Source: Magnetovibrio sp.
GTDB lineage: Bacteria; Pseudomonadota; Alphaproteobacteria; Rhodospirillales; Magnetovibrionaceae
Length of the DNA stretch: 16,907 nucleotides
Reading direction: 5' to 3'
Assembly: GCA_016763895.1 (NCBI GenBank)
Contig: JAESSV010000150.1
Location: forward strand, 1-16,907
This document shows, in pieces, positions 7,675 through 15,218 of this stretch. The notes beneath the pieces are model-generated. The model was not told the origin of the DNA. It made no database searches and saw only the letters and a list, made by a program, of their open reading frames with translations. The position numbers and the translations under genes are program-made. Within the stretch, counting starts at the first letter, position 1; every line of letters begins with the position of its first letter.

Positions 7675-9729
7675 ATGGTAAACAGTTTTTTTCGAGTTCA
7701 TCCGGCCATTAATATTGGACGTGTTGGCAACAGCAAAGACTATTATATCGCACCCGAAACGGCAGCCGGTAAATTGCAAGACCCGAGCACAGGGTTGTTT
7801 GGCGGGTTGCCAACTCAACACGGAACAGAAGACACCCCGATTGATTCCAGTGATTTCCGGGATGCCGAGGAGAAGGTCGTCCGTCAAGCCGCCAGATACC
7901 GCATTTATGCGTACGATACAGGCCAAGATACTTATCCTTCTACCGACCCGGGCCGAGAAGTAAAAATAGGTGATAAGATTGGCGACAAAGAGATTGTCGA
8001 CATCGTTTGGACCGTGCATCTCGCAAATAAAAAAAATAACGCCTACACCATTGAGAGCGCCAATGGAATAGACGAAGGGGTTGTCGCTTATGAAGATGGC
8101 CATGTTCCTCCCATCCGCAACCCGGAGTATGGAGATGAACTTAGCAATGAGGAAAGGCTTAAGCAGTTGGTGATTGATGCCGGACCGCGCGCCATTAAAT
8201 CAAGCAAAGGGGCCGCAAGTCCCGTTGAATTCAATGCGACCACGGCTTGTTGTCATGCGGAACAAAGTGGGAAAATTTCCGAAATCCCGGACTATCCCGT
8301 CAGTTTTCCAAGTGATTATTTCGAAATGTATAATTATGACGGTCCCATAGAAACTTTGGGCCAGTTGCAGATTGAAAGCGACACCGGTCGTTTGATTGTC
8401 ACGGGGGGATACGGCAAGGTAAGTGGAATCAAGGTTAATGGCAAAGAGCCGCCATTGAAAGACGCAGTCGATAACGATGGCTGGTTTGATGATACATCAG
8501 ACGGGCCGGTCAACGCTGTCATCGTTTTTGACGATCAGACGACATCTTCGGTGGTCGGCGGCTGGTTCTCTGAGACCGACCCAGGATACGCGCCACAGAC
8601 ACGTAATGTTGTATCCGTGTGGGACGACACCTTTAATACGTGGGTTGAAGAACTGGATTTGGTTCCAGACCTGTATTCAGATGGTAAGTATAACCCTTCC
8701 TACCAAGTGTCGTTCCTGGGTGAAGTTTTGCCCGTGTTCTACGCCGCTTTATTGCAACGCTGGAATACAAACTTCGCATCTAAAGCAATTAACGGCCATA
8801 ATCATATGGCCCAGATCACCTTTAAAGATAACCCCAAGGTGCAAATTCCCAACTTTAAAAGTCTGATCCGAGATCCGAATGTATCGGAGGAAAATGACGT
8901 GGGCGTAAAAATGCCTTTGGCCCTTGGCGATGCGATGAAACGCTTTCTTGCGGTCAGCAAGACTCAGTATTTTATGTTGATGCAATGGTTCGATGGTAAA
9001 TGTATTGAAGATGAACCCGCGATGGGTGGGGGCGAAACACTCGATAGGGTTGTCATGGAAAACCTGCTTGGCGGACGCTATTCGCCAGGCATTGACTTGG
9101 GCTTTATTGTCCGTGATGTGCATCTGTTCAAGGTGAATTGGAAAGGCGAGACGGGGCCCTTCCGCATCAATGAAGAGCCTTTGGATTACAGCAAGGTGCG
9201 CAAAGGCAAACCGTTCCTTGGGGTCGGTTATCTTCCCCTTAGGACGGCAATGGTCCAGCCGGGTGATCTTGGCAAATTCTTGTCGCAGCCTTGGCACACA
9301 GACTATAACAGTTGCGCTATTCACCAGACGGATCCCAACCCAAATAATGATAACACGCTCTACTGGTCGTGGCCGGCCCAGCGCCCCGTACAAGTGTTTC
9401 CGGCCAGTCTGTGTGCATATGATGTGGATAAAAAAGTTTGGAACCTCGGCGGACAATTATACAGTATCCGGGGTGACAACCTCGGGTCCGACAACCTAAC
9501 CCATACTGATTATCCTCAAAAAGAAGGGCGATATCAGGAATATACCGATTATACAGCTAATTGGCACAAGGTTGGTTTTGTTATCCAGGGCAGTCAGATC
9601 AAGACAGAGGATGGTGGTAACTACGGTTCTAAGTATTTCCTCGAAGTCGCAAGCCAATTCAACCCCACACCGAATGGCGATCCGACTGGATTTTGGCCGA
9701 CTGCGGCGATTCCAAAATCGAAGGATTAA
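7675..9729 (+). CDS. LodA/GoxA-like cysteine-tryptophylquinone (CTQ) amino-acid oxidase
   Basis: A 684-aa member of the LodA (L-lysine 6-oxidase)/GoxA (glycine oxidase) family, which oxidatively deaminates amino acids to release aldehyde, ammonia and hydrogen peroxide. Family features include the N-terminal HPAINIGRVGNS (9-20), then VVRQAARYRIYAYD (68-81), DTGRLIVTGGYGKVSG (236-251), and NDGWFDDTSDGPVNAVI (267-283). The C-terminal cofactor region reads QPWHTDYNSC, then TLYWSWPAQRP. C547 is the likely CTQ cysteine. D543, four residues before it, matches the Asp-x3-Cys spacing of LodA (Asp512/Cys516). The tryptophan partner is W566 or W564. There is no signal peptide, as in LodA, which is nonetheless exported. 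The flavoprotein gene needed for cofactor formation begins 17 bp downstream. The substrate cannot be read from sequence, so I give no lodA or goxA symbol. Studied family members have antimicrobial or biofilm-related roles through hydrogen peroxide. Confidence 0.92.
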   Translation: MVNSFFRVHPAINIGRVGNSKDYYIAPETAAGKLQDPSTGLFGGLPTQHGTEDTPIDSSDFRDAEEKVVRQAARYRIYAYDTGQDTYPSTDPGREVKIGDKIGDKEIVDIVWTVHLANKKNNAYTIESANGIDEGVVAYEDGHVPPIRNPEYGDELSNEERLKQLVIDAGPRAIKSSKGAASPVEFNATTACCHAEQSGKISEIPDYPVSFPSDYFEMYNYDGPIETLGQLQIESDTGRLIVTGGYGKVSGIKVNGKEPPLKDAVDNDGWFDDTSDGPVNAVIVFDDQTTSSVVGGWFSETDPGYAPQTRNVVSVWDDTFNTWVEELDLVPDLYSDGKYNPSYQVSFLGEVLPVFYAALLQRWNTNFASKAINGHNHMAQITFKDNPKVQIPNFKSLIRDPNVSEENDVGVKMPLALGDAMKRFLAVSKTQYFMLMQWFDGKCIEDEPAMGGGETLDRVVMENLLGGRYSPGIDLGFIVRDVHLFKVNWKGETGPFRINEEPLDYSKVRKGKPFLGVGYLPLRTAMVQPGDLGKFLSQPWHTDYNSCAIHQTDPNPNNDNTLYWSWPAQRPVQVFPASLCAYDVDKKVWNLGGQLYSIRGDNLGSDNLTHTDYPQKEGRYQEYTDYTANWHKVGFVIQGSQIKTEDGGNYGSKYFLEVASQFNPTPNGDPTGFWPTAAIPKSKD

Positions 9730-9746
9730 GCATAAGGGAAAGATCC

Positions 9747-10913
9747 GTGTTTGATCCAAAGATGCATGAAGAAAGGACCATCGCCATTATTGGCGGTGGT
9801 CCGGCCGGGTCAGCAACGGCCTTGTCCCTCGTGAATTCATTGACCGGATGCGAAGCGTCTCAAACTGACCGTTGTCAGGTGCATATATTTAATACGGAGC
9901 ACCCCACCACACATCGTTTTGGCGAATCCATTCCTCCCGCTGCAACGCCCGTATTAAAGCGATTGGGGGTTCAACAAATTGTCGAAGAGGGTGACGACCA
10001 CTTGGTTTGCCCCGGCAGCGTATCCGTGTGGAATAGCGATACGCCAGGGCACAATGACTTTTTTTGGGATATTGTCGGATACGGGTATCACCTTGACCGC
10101 GCGCGGTTTGACGAACAGATGTTAACCGCAGCCAAGAGATCCGCCTGTGTGACGGTTCACCAAGGCTGGCGCCTGACGAGCGCAACGAAACAGTCCGTGG
10201 GAATGGAGCTTGGGTTCTCCGTCTCGGGGAGGGCGAACAAAACTATAAAAGCGGATTTTGTTGTCGATGCAACGGGCAAGGCGGCTAACTTTGCCCGCCG
10301 CCTTGATGTCGCCCGAAATACATTCGACGAGGTGATATTCTTATGCTGCATGTTTGACATGCCCGAAGGGGCAAGCATGCTGAGCCACTCATTTGTGGAG
10401 GCTGTGCCGGAAGGCTGGTGGTATGCGGCCTGTTTACCGAACAATAAGGTCGTTATGACTTTTTGTACGGATGTGGAGGGCATGAAAGCCAACTGTTGGG
10501 ATGAACCGGACCAATGGTTGGGGCTCCTAAGGCAGACAAAATGGCTACACAAAAAAATACCGAACGCCCTCTTGCACACACCTCCATCCTCTCACCAGAT
10601 CACCATACAGGTGGCTTCATCGACGATCCTGTCAGCAGTCTGCGGAAACGGCTGGCTTGCCGTTGGTGACGCCGCCAGCAGTTATGATCCAATTACCTCG
10701 GCCGGAATCACGAAAGCTATGATGCAGGGTGAACTGGCGGGACAAGCTATTTCGGCGGCGCTATTTGAGGGAAAACCGGAAGCGTTGCAGGGCTACCAAA
10801 CCCGTGTGTTTGATGATTTTAATCAATATGTAAGTCTTCGCAACCAGCTCTATAGCAGCGAAACGCGCTTCACCAAATCGCGTTTTTGGCTCAAACGACT
10901 TGGTCATGCATGA
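9747..10913 (+). CDS. LodB/GoxB-like FAD-dependent oxidoreductase (CTQ maturation protein)
   Basis: A 388-aa flavoprotein of the tryptophan-halogenase-like/FAD monooxygenase superfamily. I chose GTG 9747 because AAGGGAA at 9734-9740 sits ideally before it; ATG 9762 is an alternative without such a site. Motifs seen are the dinucleotide-binding IIGGGPAGSATALSL (residues about 14-28), FGESIPPAA (about 58-66), VDATGKA (about 173-179), and WLAVGDAASSYDPITSAGI (about 303-321), the FAD-ribityl GD motif followed by the expected helix. In the characterised lod and gox systems the B protein is required post-translationally to make the CTQ cofactor in the A protein. The 17-bp spacing behind the oxidase gene supports the same role here. 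No transmembrane segment or signal is seen, so it should act in the cytoplasm. Confidence 0.9.
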   Translation: MFDPKMHEERTIAIIGGGPAGSATALSLVNSLTGCEASQTDRCQVHIFNTEHPTTHRFGESIPPAATPVLKRLGVQQIVEEGDDHLVCPGSVSVWNSDTPGHNDFFWDIVGYGYHLDRARFDEQMLTAAKRSACVTVHQGWRLTSATKQSVGMELGFSVSGRANKTIKADFVVDATGKAANFARRLDVARNTFDEVIFLCCMFDMPEGASMLSHSFVEAVPEGWWYAACLPNNKVVMTFCTDVEGMKANCWDEPDQWLGLLRQTKWLHKKIPNALLHTPPSSHQITIQVASSTILSAVCGNGWLAVGDAASSYDPITSAGITKAMMQGELAGQAISAALFEGKPEALQGYQTRVFDDFNQYVSLRNQLYSSETRFTKSRFWLKRLGHA

Positions 10914-11252
10914 CGAACATATGGTCATTTGGACAAGATTACACGTAGGTTAATAGTATTGTTTGGTAAAACTATTCACCGCACATAGAATTCTAAAATG
11001 ACCAATAACAAAAAAATCATCCGCACGAATCAAAGACATCCCGACGATTAAATAAAAGAATATCGAATGCTCTTGCATACATGAGAAACCCCCCACTATC
11101 CCCGATGGAAGATAAGGACCTAAAAGGGCCAATATAAAAATGGTTTAACAAACATCGTTGAGATTGATGTTTTGGTACCCGTTAAGATTTTAATTTCACA
11201 ATTCCAAATAGAGTAATGGCAGATGCAATCTTCACAATCAGAGAAGAAGTTG
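10914..11252. other. Intergenic stretch after the CTQ oxidase operon
   Basis: I see no supported gene. A 60-codon minus-strand frame (10950-11132) has a TTG start, no ribosome binding site and a stop just upstream. It may be chance or a fragment. No clear terminator follows the operon; only a weak AATAGT/ACTATT pairing lies near 10950. Confidence 0.4.
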
Positions 11253-11336
11253 TGAGGTGGTCCCGCATCATTGGATAATGGGTCAGTTTTTTTCAAGGTG
11301 CATTCTCATTCATCAATTATGCAATCAAAATTCTGT

Positions 11337-11624
11337 TTAACGCTTTTTCTTGTTGTTGTGGAGCCTATGAATATGATGGACGAAGTCATAATTTTCAGCC
11401 GGAGTCCGACCCTCAAATGCTGAATGGGGCCGTTCCGTGTTGAAAAAGTTCACCCCGTCACCGATAACCCGTTTCGCTTTAAACCCATCAGTCACTTCAT
11501 GCAGGTATACGGCTTCGTATTTCAGTGACCGCCACAACCGTTCAATAAAGATATTGTCCATGTATTGACCACATCCGTCCATCGGGATCGTGATCTGTGC
11601 GTGTTGCAAAACGCCTAAATACAT
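11337..11624 (-). pseudogene. IS3-family OrfB C-terminal fragment
   Basis: A 95-codon open frame that covers only the end of the DDE integrase core. The catalytic Glu of IERLWRSLKYE is retained and the two Asp residues are absent. It ends in a lysine-rich tail. A nonfunctional remnant of the element described for 11253-11809. Confidence 0.85.
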
Positions 11625-11809
11625 CGCATCAAACCCAAATCATCAGGGCTTTCCCGGCTCATCGTTTGAGCCCTTTGGCCAAAAAAGTCCCCCAAACCAT
11701 CCATCACTTGACGCTTCCAAGTGCTGACTTGGTTCAGGTCCAATTTGCGTTCAAAGTCATCAAATTGTGATGTTGCCGTATAAATTGTAAACTTAAATTT
11801 GGTGTTCAT
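11615..11809 (-). pseudogene. IS3-family OrfA fragment
   Basis: A 64-codon frame. Only the central block (LDLNQVSTWKRQ and the following MDGLGDFFG) matches OrfA. The first 20 or so residues do not match, and the tail runs into the OrfB fragment with a 10-bp overlap, consistent with a deletion junction. Confidence 0.65.
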
Positions 11810-11837
11810 TTGGGAACGTTCACATATTTGCCAAAAA

Positions 11838-11919
11838 ACGCTTGGCCCGTAAACGTCAAGTTAATTCCAAATCTGAAGCCGTATATGAGGATCTGCAACT
11901 CGGAATCATTACCATTTAG
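11838..11919 (+). pseudogene. Possible N-terminal fragment of a GntR-type regulator
   Basis: The frame reads AKKRLARKRQVNS, then KSEAVYEDLQLGIITI and a TAG. The second part resembles the first helix of GntR/FadR winged-helix domains, where VYE-x-L-x3-I-x-G is typical. Only about 25 residues survive, so the call is weak. Confidence 0.25.
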
Positions 11920-11926
11920 GACGTAG

Positions 11927-12211
11927 GTTTCCTTAATCAATACCACCGCGCAATTTTATATTGATGATAACAGCCCATACTCATGGGATGAGCCACCAGA
12001 ACCTGACCATTTCCATCACGTTGTATACTGCAATATACAGCCTTAATTTGAACGTCTCCCGCGTTTGAACAACCTGATTACGGGCGTATTTGGAAAAGGG
12101 CTGGTGCTGCTGGGGCTCGCTTTCCTGCGGTGTTGGCATCTGCACCTTCCACGGACCACACGGCGTGGACGATGGAAAACACCTTACGAAGCTCTTCGAA
12201 AAAAGCTATAA
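11927..12211 (+). pseudogene. Decayed relative of the Mu F-like gene
   Basis: The frame from 11927 contains YSWDEPPEPDHF. The 19 bp at 11981-11999 (TCATGGGATGAGCCACCAG) are identical to 3761-3779 inside the intact Mu F-like gene, and both copies use the same reading frame to encode SWDEPP. The downstream HPGE and CRC part is eroded (only one Cys remains) and a TAA follows. The same frame then continues with LNNLITGVFGKGLVLLGLAFL, a hydrophobic segment that could correspond to a membrane segment. Divergence outside the 19-bp block suggests an old, separate homologue rather than a recent duplication. Confidence 0.5.
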
Positions 12212-12303
12212 TCTTGTATCAAAAATGTCGCGCACGTTCGCCGGACGTACAGATTAAACACGATCATCAGCACCCTTCACTCTAAAACCCAAGGATATCT
12301 CAC

Positions 12304-13281
12304 ATGAGTAAAGCCATACAAATCGACACCTACGGTGGACCTGACGTTATGAAATTGGTGGACGTTGTTGTCTCTGCGCCCGGTCCGGGGGAAGCCTTGA
12401 TCCGACAAAGCGCATGTGGGCTTAACTTCATTGATGTGTATATGCGTACTGGCTTGTATCCCTTGCCCGATCTTCCTTGGGGGTTGGGTTTAGAAGCCGC
12501 CGGTGAGGTCGAAGCGGTTGGCAAGGGTGTCCGTGATGTAAAAGTTGGCGACCGTGTCACTTACGTTATGACCCCTGCTGGGGCCTATGCGGAGCTTCGT
12601 GTGATGGCCGTGGAAAATCTCATAAAGCTGCCGGACGACATCACGAATCAAATGGCGGCGGCGATGATGCTGAAAGGTCTGACCGCACAATACCTGTTGC
12701 GTCGGACCTATAACGTTCAAGCGGGCGATACCATCTTGATGCATGCCGCAGCAGGCGGCGTAGGCCAGATTGTGTGCCAATGGGCCAAACACTTGGGGGC
12801 TACGGTTATCGGCACGGTCGGCTCTGAAGAAAAGGCTGATCTGGCGCGCGCGCAAGGTTGCGACCATACGATTTTGTACCGTGAAGAAAGCTTTAAGGAC
12901 CGCGTGCAAGACATCACCGATGGTCAGGGCGTAAACGTCGTTTACGATTCCATTGGTAAAGACACCTTCATGGATGGCCTCGACAGCCTTAAACCGCTCG
13001 GCACCATGGTGACTTATGGCAACGCAACGGGACCCGTGGCTGCGTTTGAACCGGGTATTTTGGCGGCTAAGGGGTCGCTGTTTGTGACCCGTCCGTCTTT
13101 ATTTACGTATATCGCGAAACATGAAGACTTGGTGTCTATGGCGGATGAGCTTTTCAAGGTTGTCTCATCGGGTGCGGTCAAGATTAACATTAATCAAGAA
13201 TACGCGTTGGCTGATGTGGCCCAAGCCCACACCGATTTGGAAGCCCGCAAGACAACGGGGTCAACGATCCTCATTCCATAA
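12304..13281 (+). CDS. NADPH:quinone oxidoreductase, zeta-crystallin-like MDR family
   Basis: A 325-aa medium-chain reductase that uses NAD(P)H to reduce quinones or enones in the cytoplasm. It has the family signature around NFIDVYMRTGLYPLPDLPWG (41-60), GLEAAGEVEAVG (62-73), and the nucleotide-binding glycine motif HAAAGGVGQ (147-155). It lacks the zinc-binding residues of alcohol dehydrogenases. Length and motifs match bacterial Qor (about 325 aa). The ATG at 12304 has AAGGAT at 12291-12296. It stands alone, preceded by a graveyard of gene fragments and followed by about 200 bp of spacer. Its base composition is G+C-richer than the left end of the window, so it may be native. The gene name qor is likely, but the exact substrate is unknown. 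Confidence 0.92.
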   Translation: MSKAIQIDTYGGPDVMKLVDVVVSAPGPGEALIRQSACGLNFIDVYMRTGLYPLPDLPWGLGLEAAGEVEAVGKGVRDVKVGDRVTYVMTPAGAYAELRVMAVENLIKLPDDITNQMAAAMMLKGLTAQYLLRRTYNVQAGDTILMHAAAGGVGQIVCQWAKHLGATVIGTVGSEEKADLARAQGCDHTILYREESFKDRVQDITDGQGVNVVYDSIGKDTFMDGLDSLKPLGTMVTYGNATGPVAAFEPGILAAKGSLFVTRPSLFTYIAKHEDLVSMADELFKVVSSGAVKININQEYALADVAQAHTDLEARKTTGSTILIP

Positions 13282-13307
13282 AGTTTATTTTATGAATGAT
13301 TTTGTGA

Positions 13308-13344
13308 GCGTTATCTGGGCGTTATCGGGGCGTTATTTGCCCCG
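13308..13344 (+). repeat. Short tandem GCGTTAT repeats and GC hairpin after the quinone oxidoreductase gene
   Basis: GCGTTAT occurs three times at 10-11 bp spacing from 13308. The last copy sits in the loop of CGGGGC (13326-13331) pairing with GCCCCG (13339-13344). There is no T-run. It could weakly end transcription of the reductase gene, or be incidental. Confidence 0.35.
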
Positions 13345-13485
13345 GTGGAGATAAGGTAAATTGCTATCCGTTAAAAGTTATAACGAATTTGTCATCTTTC
13401 CGTCTTATATTATTCACATCCGTTGCATATCTTGTCTGCATTGAAATCTGTTGATATTCACAAGCAGCGACCTTTGAGGACAAAT

Positions 13486-14319
13486 ATGACAAATAAAGTA
13501 ATATTGATCGTGCTGGACGGTCTTGCCTATAGAACTGCGGAACAATGCATGGGCTTCATTCAAGCTTTGAAAGAGCAAAAAAAAGCCACTCTTTACAAAA
13601 TTCAATGCGAATTACCATCCATGTCCCGTCCGCTTTATGAAACGATTTTGACAGGTGTTGTGCCTGCTGTGAGCGGCATTACCGACAATCAAGTTAATCG
13701 TAATTCGAATCAACAGAGTGTTTTCAGCTTGGCTCAACAAGCCGGAAAGACCACCGCCGCAGCCGCATTTCACTGGGTAAGTGAACTTTACAATCTAAGC
13801 CCTTATGATGCGATAAGGGATCGCCATACCATGGATATAGAAAAAATGATCCAATATGGTTTGTTCTATCATGATGGGGATTACCCAGACAGCCATTTAT
13901 ATTTGGATGCTGAATTGTTGCGCCTCCGCCATGATCCGGATTTTCTATTGATTCATCCGATGAGTATTGACGAAGCCGGACACCGTTCTGGACTTGATAG
14001 TGCACATTACCGCAATACAGTACGGCATTCTGATAAAGAGTTATCTAAATATCTTCCAACATGGATTGAAGCCGGTTATCAAATTTTAATTACGGCTGAC
14101 CATGGCATGAATGAAGACAAAAGCCACGGAGGGGCCTTATCGGAAGAACGTGAAGTCCCGCTGTTTGTCATTGGTGAATCTTTCACTCATCAATTTGGTT
14201 GTGAGCCAAGACAAACAGAGATTTGTGGCACGGTCTGTGAGTTACTAGGGCTTCGCAATCATGAAAAACCCGTGGCTGAAAACTTACTGCTCAAAAGAAA
14301 ATTAGAAGTTGCCGCCTAA
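13486..14319 (+). CDS. Alkaline phosphatase superfamily phosphohydrolase/phosphodiesterase
   Basis: A 277-aa metal-dependent hydrolase related to nucleotide pyrophosphatases and phosphonoacetate hydrolases. The frame is open from 13423, but ATG 13486 has GAGGA at 13475-13479 and begins directly with the first strand, MTNKVILIVLDG. Predicted metal and active-site residues are D11 in VLDG, nucleophile S47 (or S45) in PSMSRPLYETILTG, D162 and H166 in SIDEAGH, D205 and H206 in TADHGM, and H214 in KSHGG. This is the normal superfamily order. No signal peptide is present, so it acts in the cytoplasm. It could cleave a nucleotide-alcohol or a phosphodiester. Two CDP-alcohol genes lie 1-2 kb downstream, which makes CDP-alcohol or a lipid head group a reasonable but untested substrate class. 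Confidence 0.85.
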   Translation: MTNKVILIVLDGLAYRTAEQCMGFIQALKEQKKATLYKIQCELPSMSRPLYETILTGVVPAVSGITDNQVNRNSNQQSVFSLAQQAGKTTAAAAFHWVSELYNLSPYDAIRDRHTMDIEKMIQYGLFYHDGDYPDSHLYLDAELLRLRHDPDFLLIHPMSIDEAGHRSGLDSAHYRNTVRHSDKELSKYLPTWIEAGYQILITADHGMNEDKSHGGALSEEREVPLFVIGESFTHQFGCEPRQTEICGTVCELLGLRNHEKPVAENLLLKRKLEVAA

Positions 14320-14547
14320 ATAAAAATTTTGAGATAAAGAGCATATGACGATGCCCTTTGGCACCGTGGTTTCGACGGCAAGCGCCTTATTGCAGAGGGC
14401 TTGCCGGAAATATTCAAAGGATTATGTGGCGAAGGTAAGAATTGAAAAAAGTGAAACACGAGCGGTATAAGAACCCCATGCTTTACATGATGAATTTACA
14501 CGCCTACTAATGGCTAGGGATACATGTATTTTTGGATATTAAAGTAA
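14320..14547. other. Spacer before cheW
   Basis: A short open stretch near 14340-14445 reads DDALWHRGFDGKRLIAEGL in one frame. It looks protein-like but has no start or ribosome binding site and may be a gene fragment. A candidate promoter follows it. Confidence 0.3.
14442..14471 (+). promoter_or_regulatory. Candidate sigma70 promoter of the CheW gene
   Basis: TTGAAA (14442-14447) and TATAAG (14466-14471) are separated by 18 bp. The leader would be about 70 nt. The CheW start itself has no strong Shine-Dalgarno sequence. Confidence 0.4.
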
Positions 14548-15048
14548 ATGGCACAAGACCTTGTAACAACCGATAACTCTGAACTTGTTGAAGCTGAAGA
14601 TCAAAGCGTTAAAGACTTTGTTACCTTTATGGTTGGTAATCAACTGTTTGGGATTTCAATCCTCTTGGTTCAAGACATCCTGCATCTGGAAAAAATTGCA
14701 CCAATCCCTTTGGCTCCTCCTGAAATCAAAGGCTCCGTTAATATTCGTGGACGTATCGTCACCGTTGTTAGCGTGCGCATATGCTTAGGGCTTACCGAGC
14801 AGGAAGAAAAAGTTGAGGGAGACAGGGGCTCAAACATGGGTGTGACCATTGAGCAAAACGGAAACCTTTATACCTTGCTTGTCGATAGCATCGGTGATGT
14901 TGTCAGCCCTTCACCCAACAGTTACGAGAGCAACCCAGGCACCCTTGACCCCGTGTGGCGACAGTTTGCCAACGGTGTTTACCGTCTGGAAGGTCGCTTA
15001 ATGGTGGCCCTTGACGTGGACCGTGTGCTGGCCATCAAACCCAAGTAG
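14548..15048 (+). CDS. CheW-family chemotaxis coupling protein
   Basis: A 166-aa single-domain CheW, which links methyl-accepting chemotaxis receptors to the CheA kinase in the cytoplasm. The domain covers about residues 22-162 and includes DFVTFMVGNQLFGISILLVQ (23-42), IAPIPLAPPEIKGSVNIRGR (50-69, the receptor/CheA-facing loop) and a C-terminal VYRLEGRLMVALDVDRVL. The segment after the conserved RGR reads VTVVSVRICLGL where most CheW proteins have VVDLR-x2-LGL, so Asp is replaced by Ser and an Arg by Ile. There are no che genes beside it, so it is an orphan CheW, either serving the main array or an accessory coupling protein. The name cheW describes the family, not proven orthology. Confidence 0.9.
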   Translation: MAQDLVTTDNSELVEAEDQSVKDFVTFMVGNQLFGISILLVQDILHLEKIAPIPLAPPEIKGSVNIRGRIVTVVSVRICLGLTEQEEKVEGDRGSNMGVTIEQNGNLYTLLVDSIGDVVSPSPNSYESNPGTLDPVWRQFANGVYRLEGRLMVALDVDRVLAIKPK

Positions 15049-15133
15049 ACGATATATATCGTGCCCTTGATATTCGAAGGGCCGAGAACAGCCGTAAGCT
15101 CGACACCCACACCTCTATTTGACGGGTGTGGGT
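15049..15133. terminator. Stem-loop cluster between convergent genes
   Basis: Three dyads follow cheW in succession: the 14-bp palindrome ACGATATATATCGT (15049-15062); GCCCTT/AAGGGC (15063-15082); and a perfect 9-bp stem ACCCACACC (15105-15113) with GGTGTGGGT (15125-15133). None is followed by a clear T-run on either strand. The position between two convergent genes suggests bidirectional transcription ending, but Rho-independent termination is not certain. Confidence 0.4.
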
Positions 15134-15218
15134 CATTGCTGTCGAAATCAATACCGTCTCGCCCCAACGACATGCGCCTGAATGGTCTCTTCTGCTAACC
15201 GCCAGGTGCGGACGTCCT

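Larger units (their letters stand above)
11253..11809 (-). mobile_element. Decayed IS3-family insertion sequence (OrfA and OrfB fragments)
   Basis: Reading leftward, an OrfA-like piece (11809 to 11615) contains LDLNQVSTWKRQVMDGLGDFFG, the conserved helix-turn-helix region of IS3-family OrfA. It is joined at about 11620 to an OrfB C-terminus (11624 to 11337) with ITIPMDGCGQYMDNIFIERL, including the last catalytic Glu, then SLKYEAVYL and FFNTERPHSAFEGRTPAENY. The OrfB N-terminus and both catalytic Asp residues are deleted, as is the normal OrfA N-terminus. Past the OrfB stop, TGAGGTGGTCCC at 11253 resembles the end of an IS3-family element and probably marks the outer edge. The other end is not recognisable. 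The amino-acid sequence differs from the relic at 5482-5754, so the two come from different elements. Confidence 0.8.

Noticed and set aside
8749..9456. Long minus-strand open frame (235 codons) inside the CTQ oxidase gene
   Set aside because: It is antisense to a strongly conserved coding region, has no family features and no ribosome binding site; a codon-bias shadow.
10157..10579. 140-codon minus-strand frame inside the flavoprotein gene
   Set aside because: Antisense shadow of a well-recognised FAD protein.
10950..11132. 60-codon minus-strand frame with hydrophobic content
   Set aside because: TTG start, no ribosome binding site, a stop just upstream and no family resemblance.
12490..12909. 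139-codon minus-strand frame inside the quinone reductase gene
   Set aside because: Antisense shadow with no recognisable motif.
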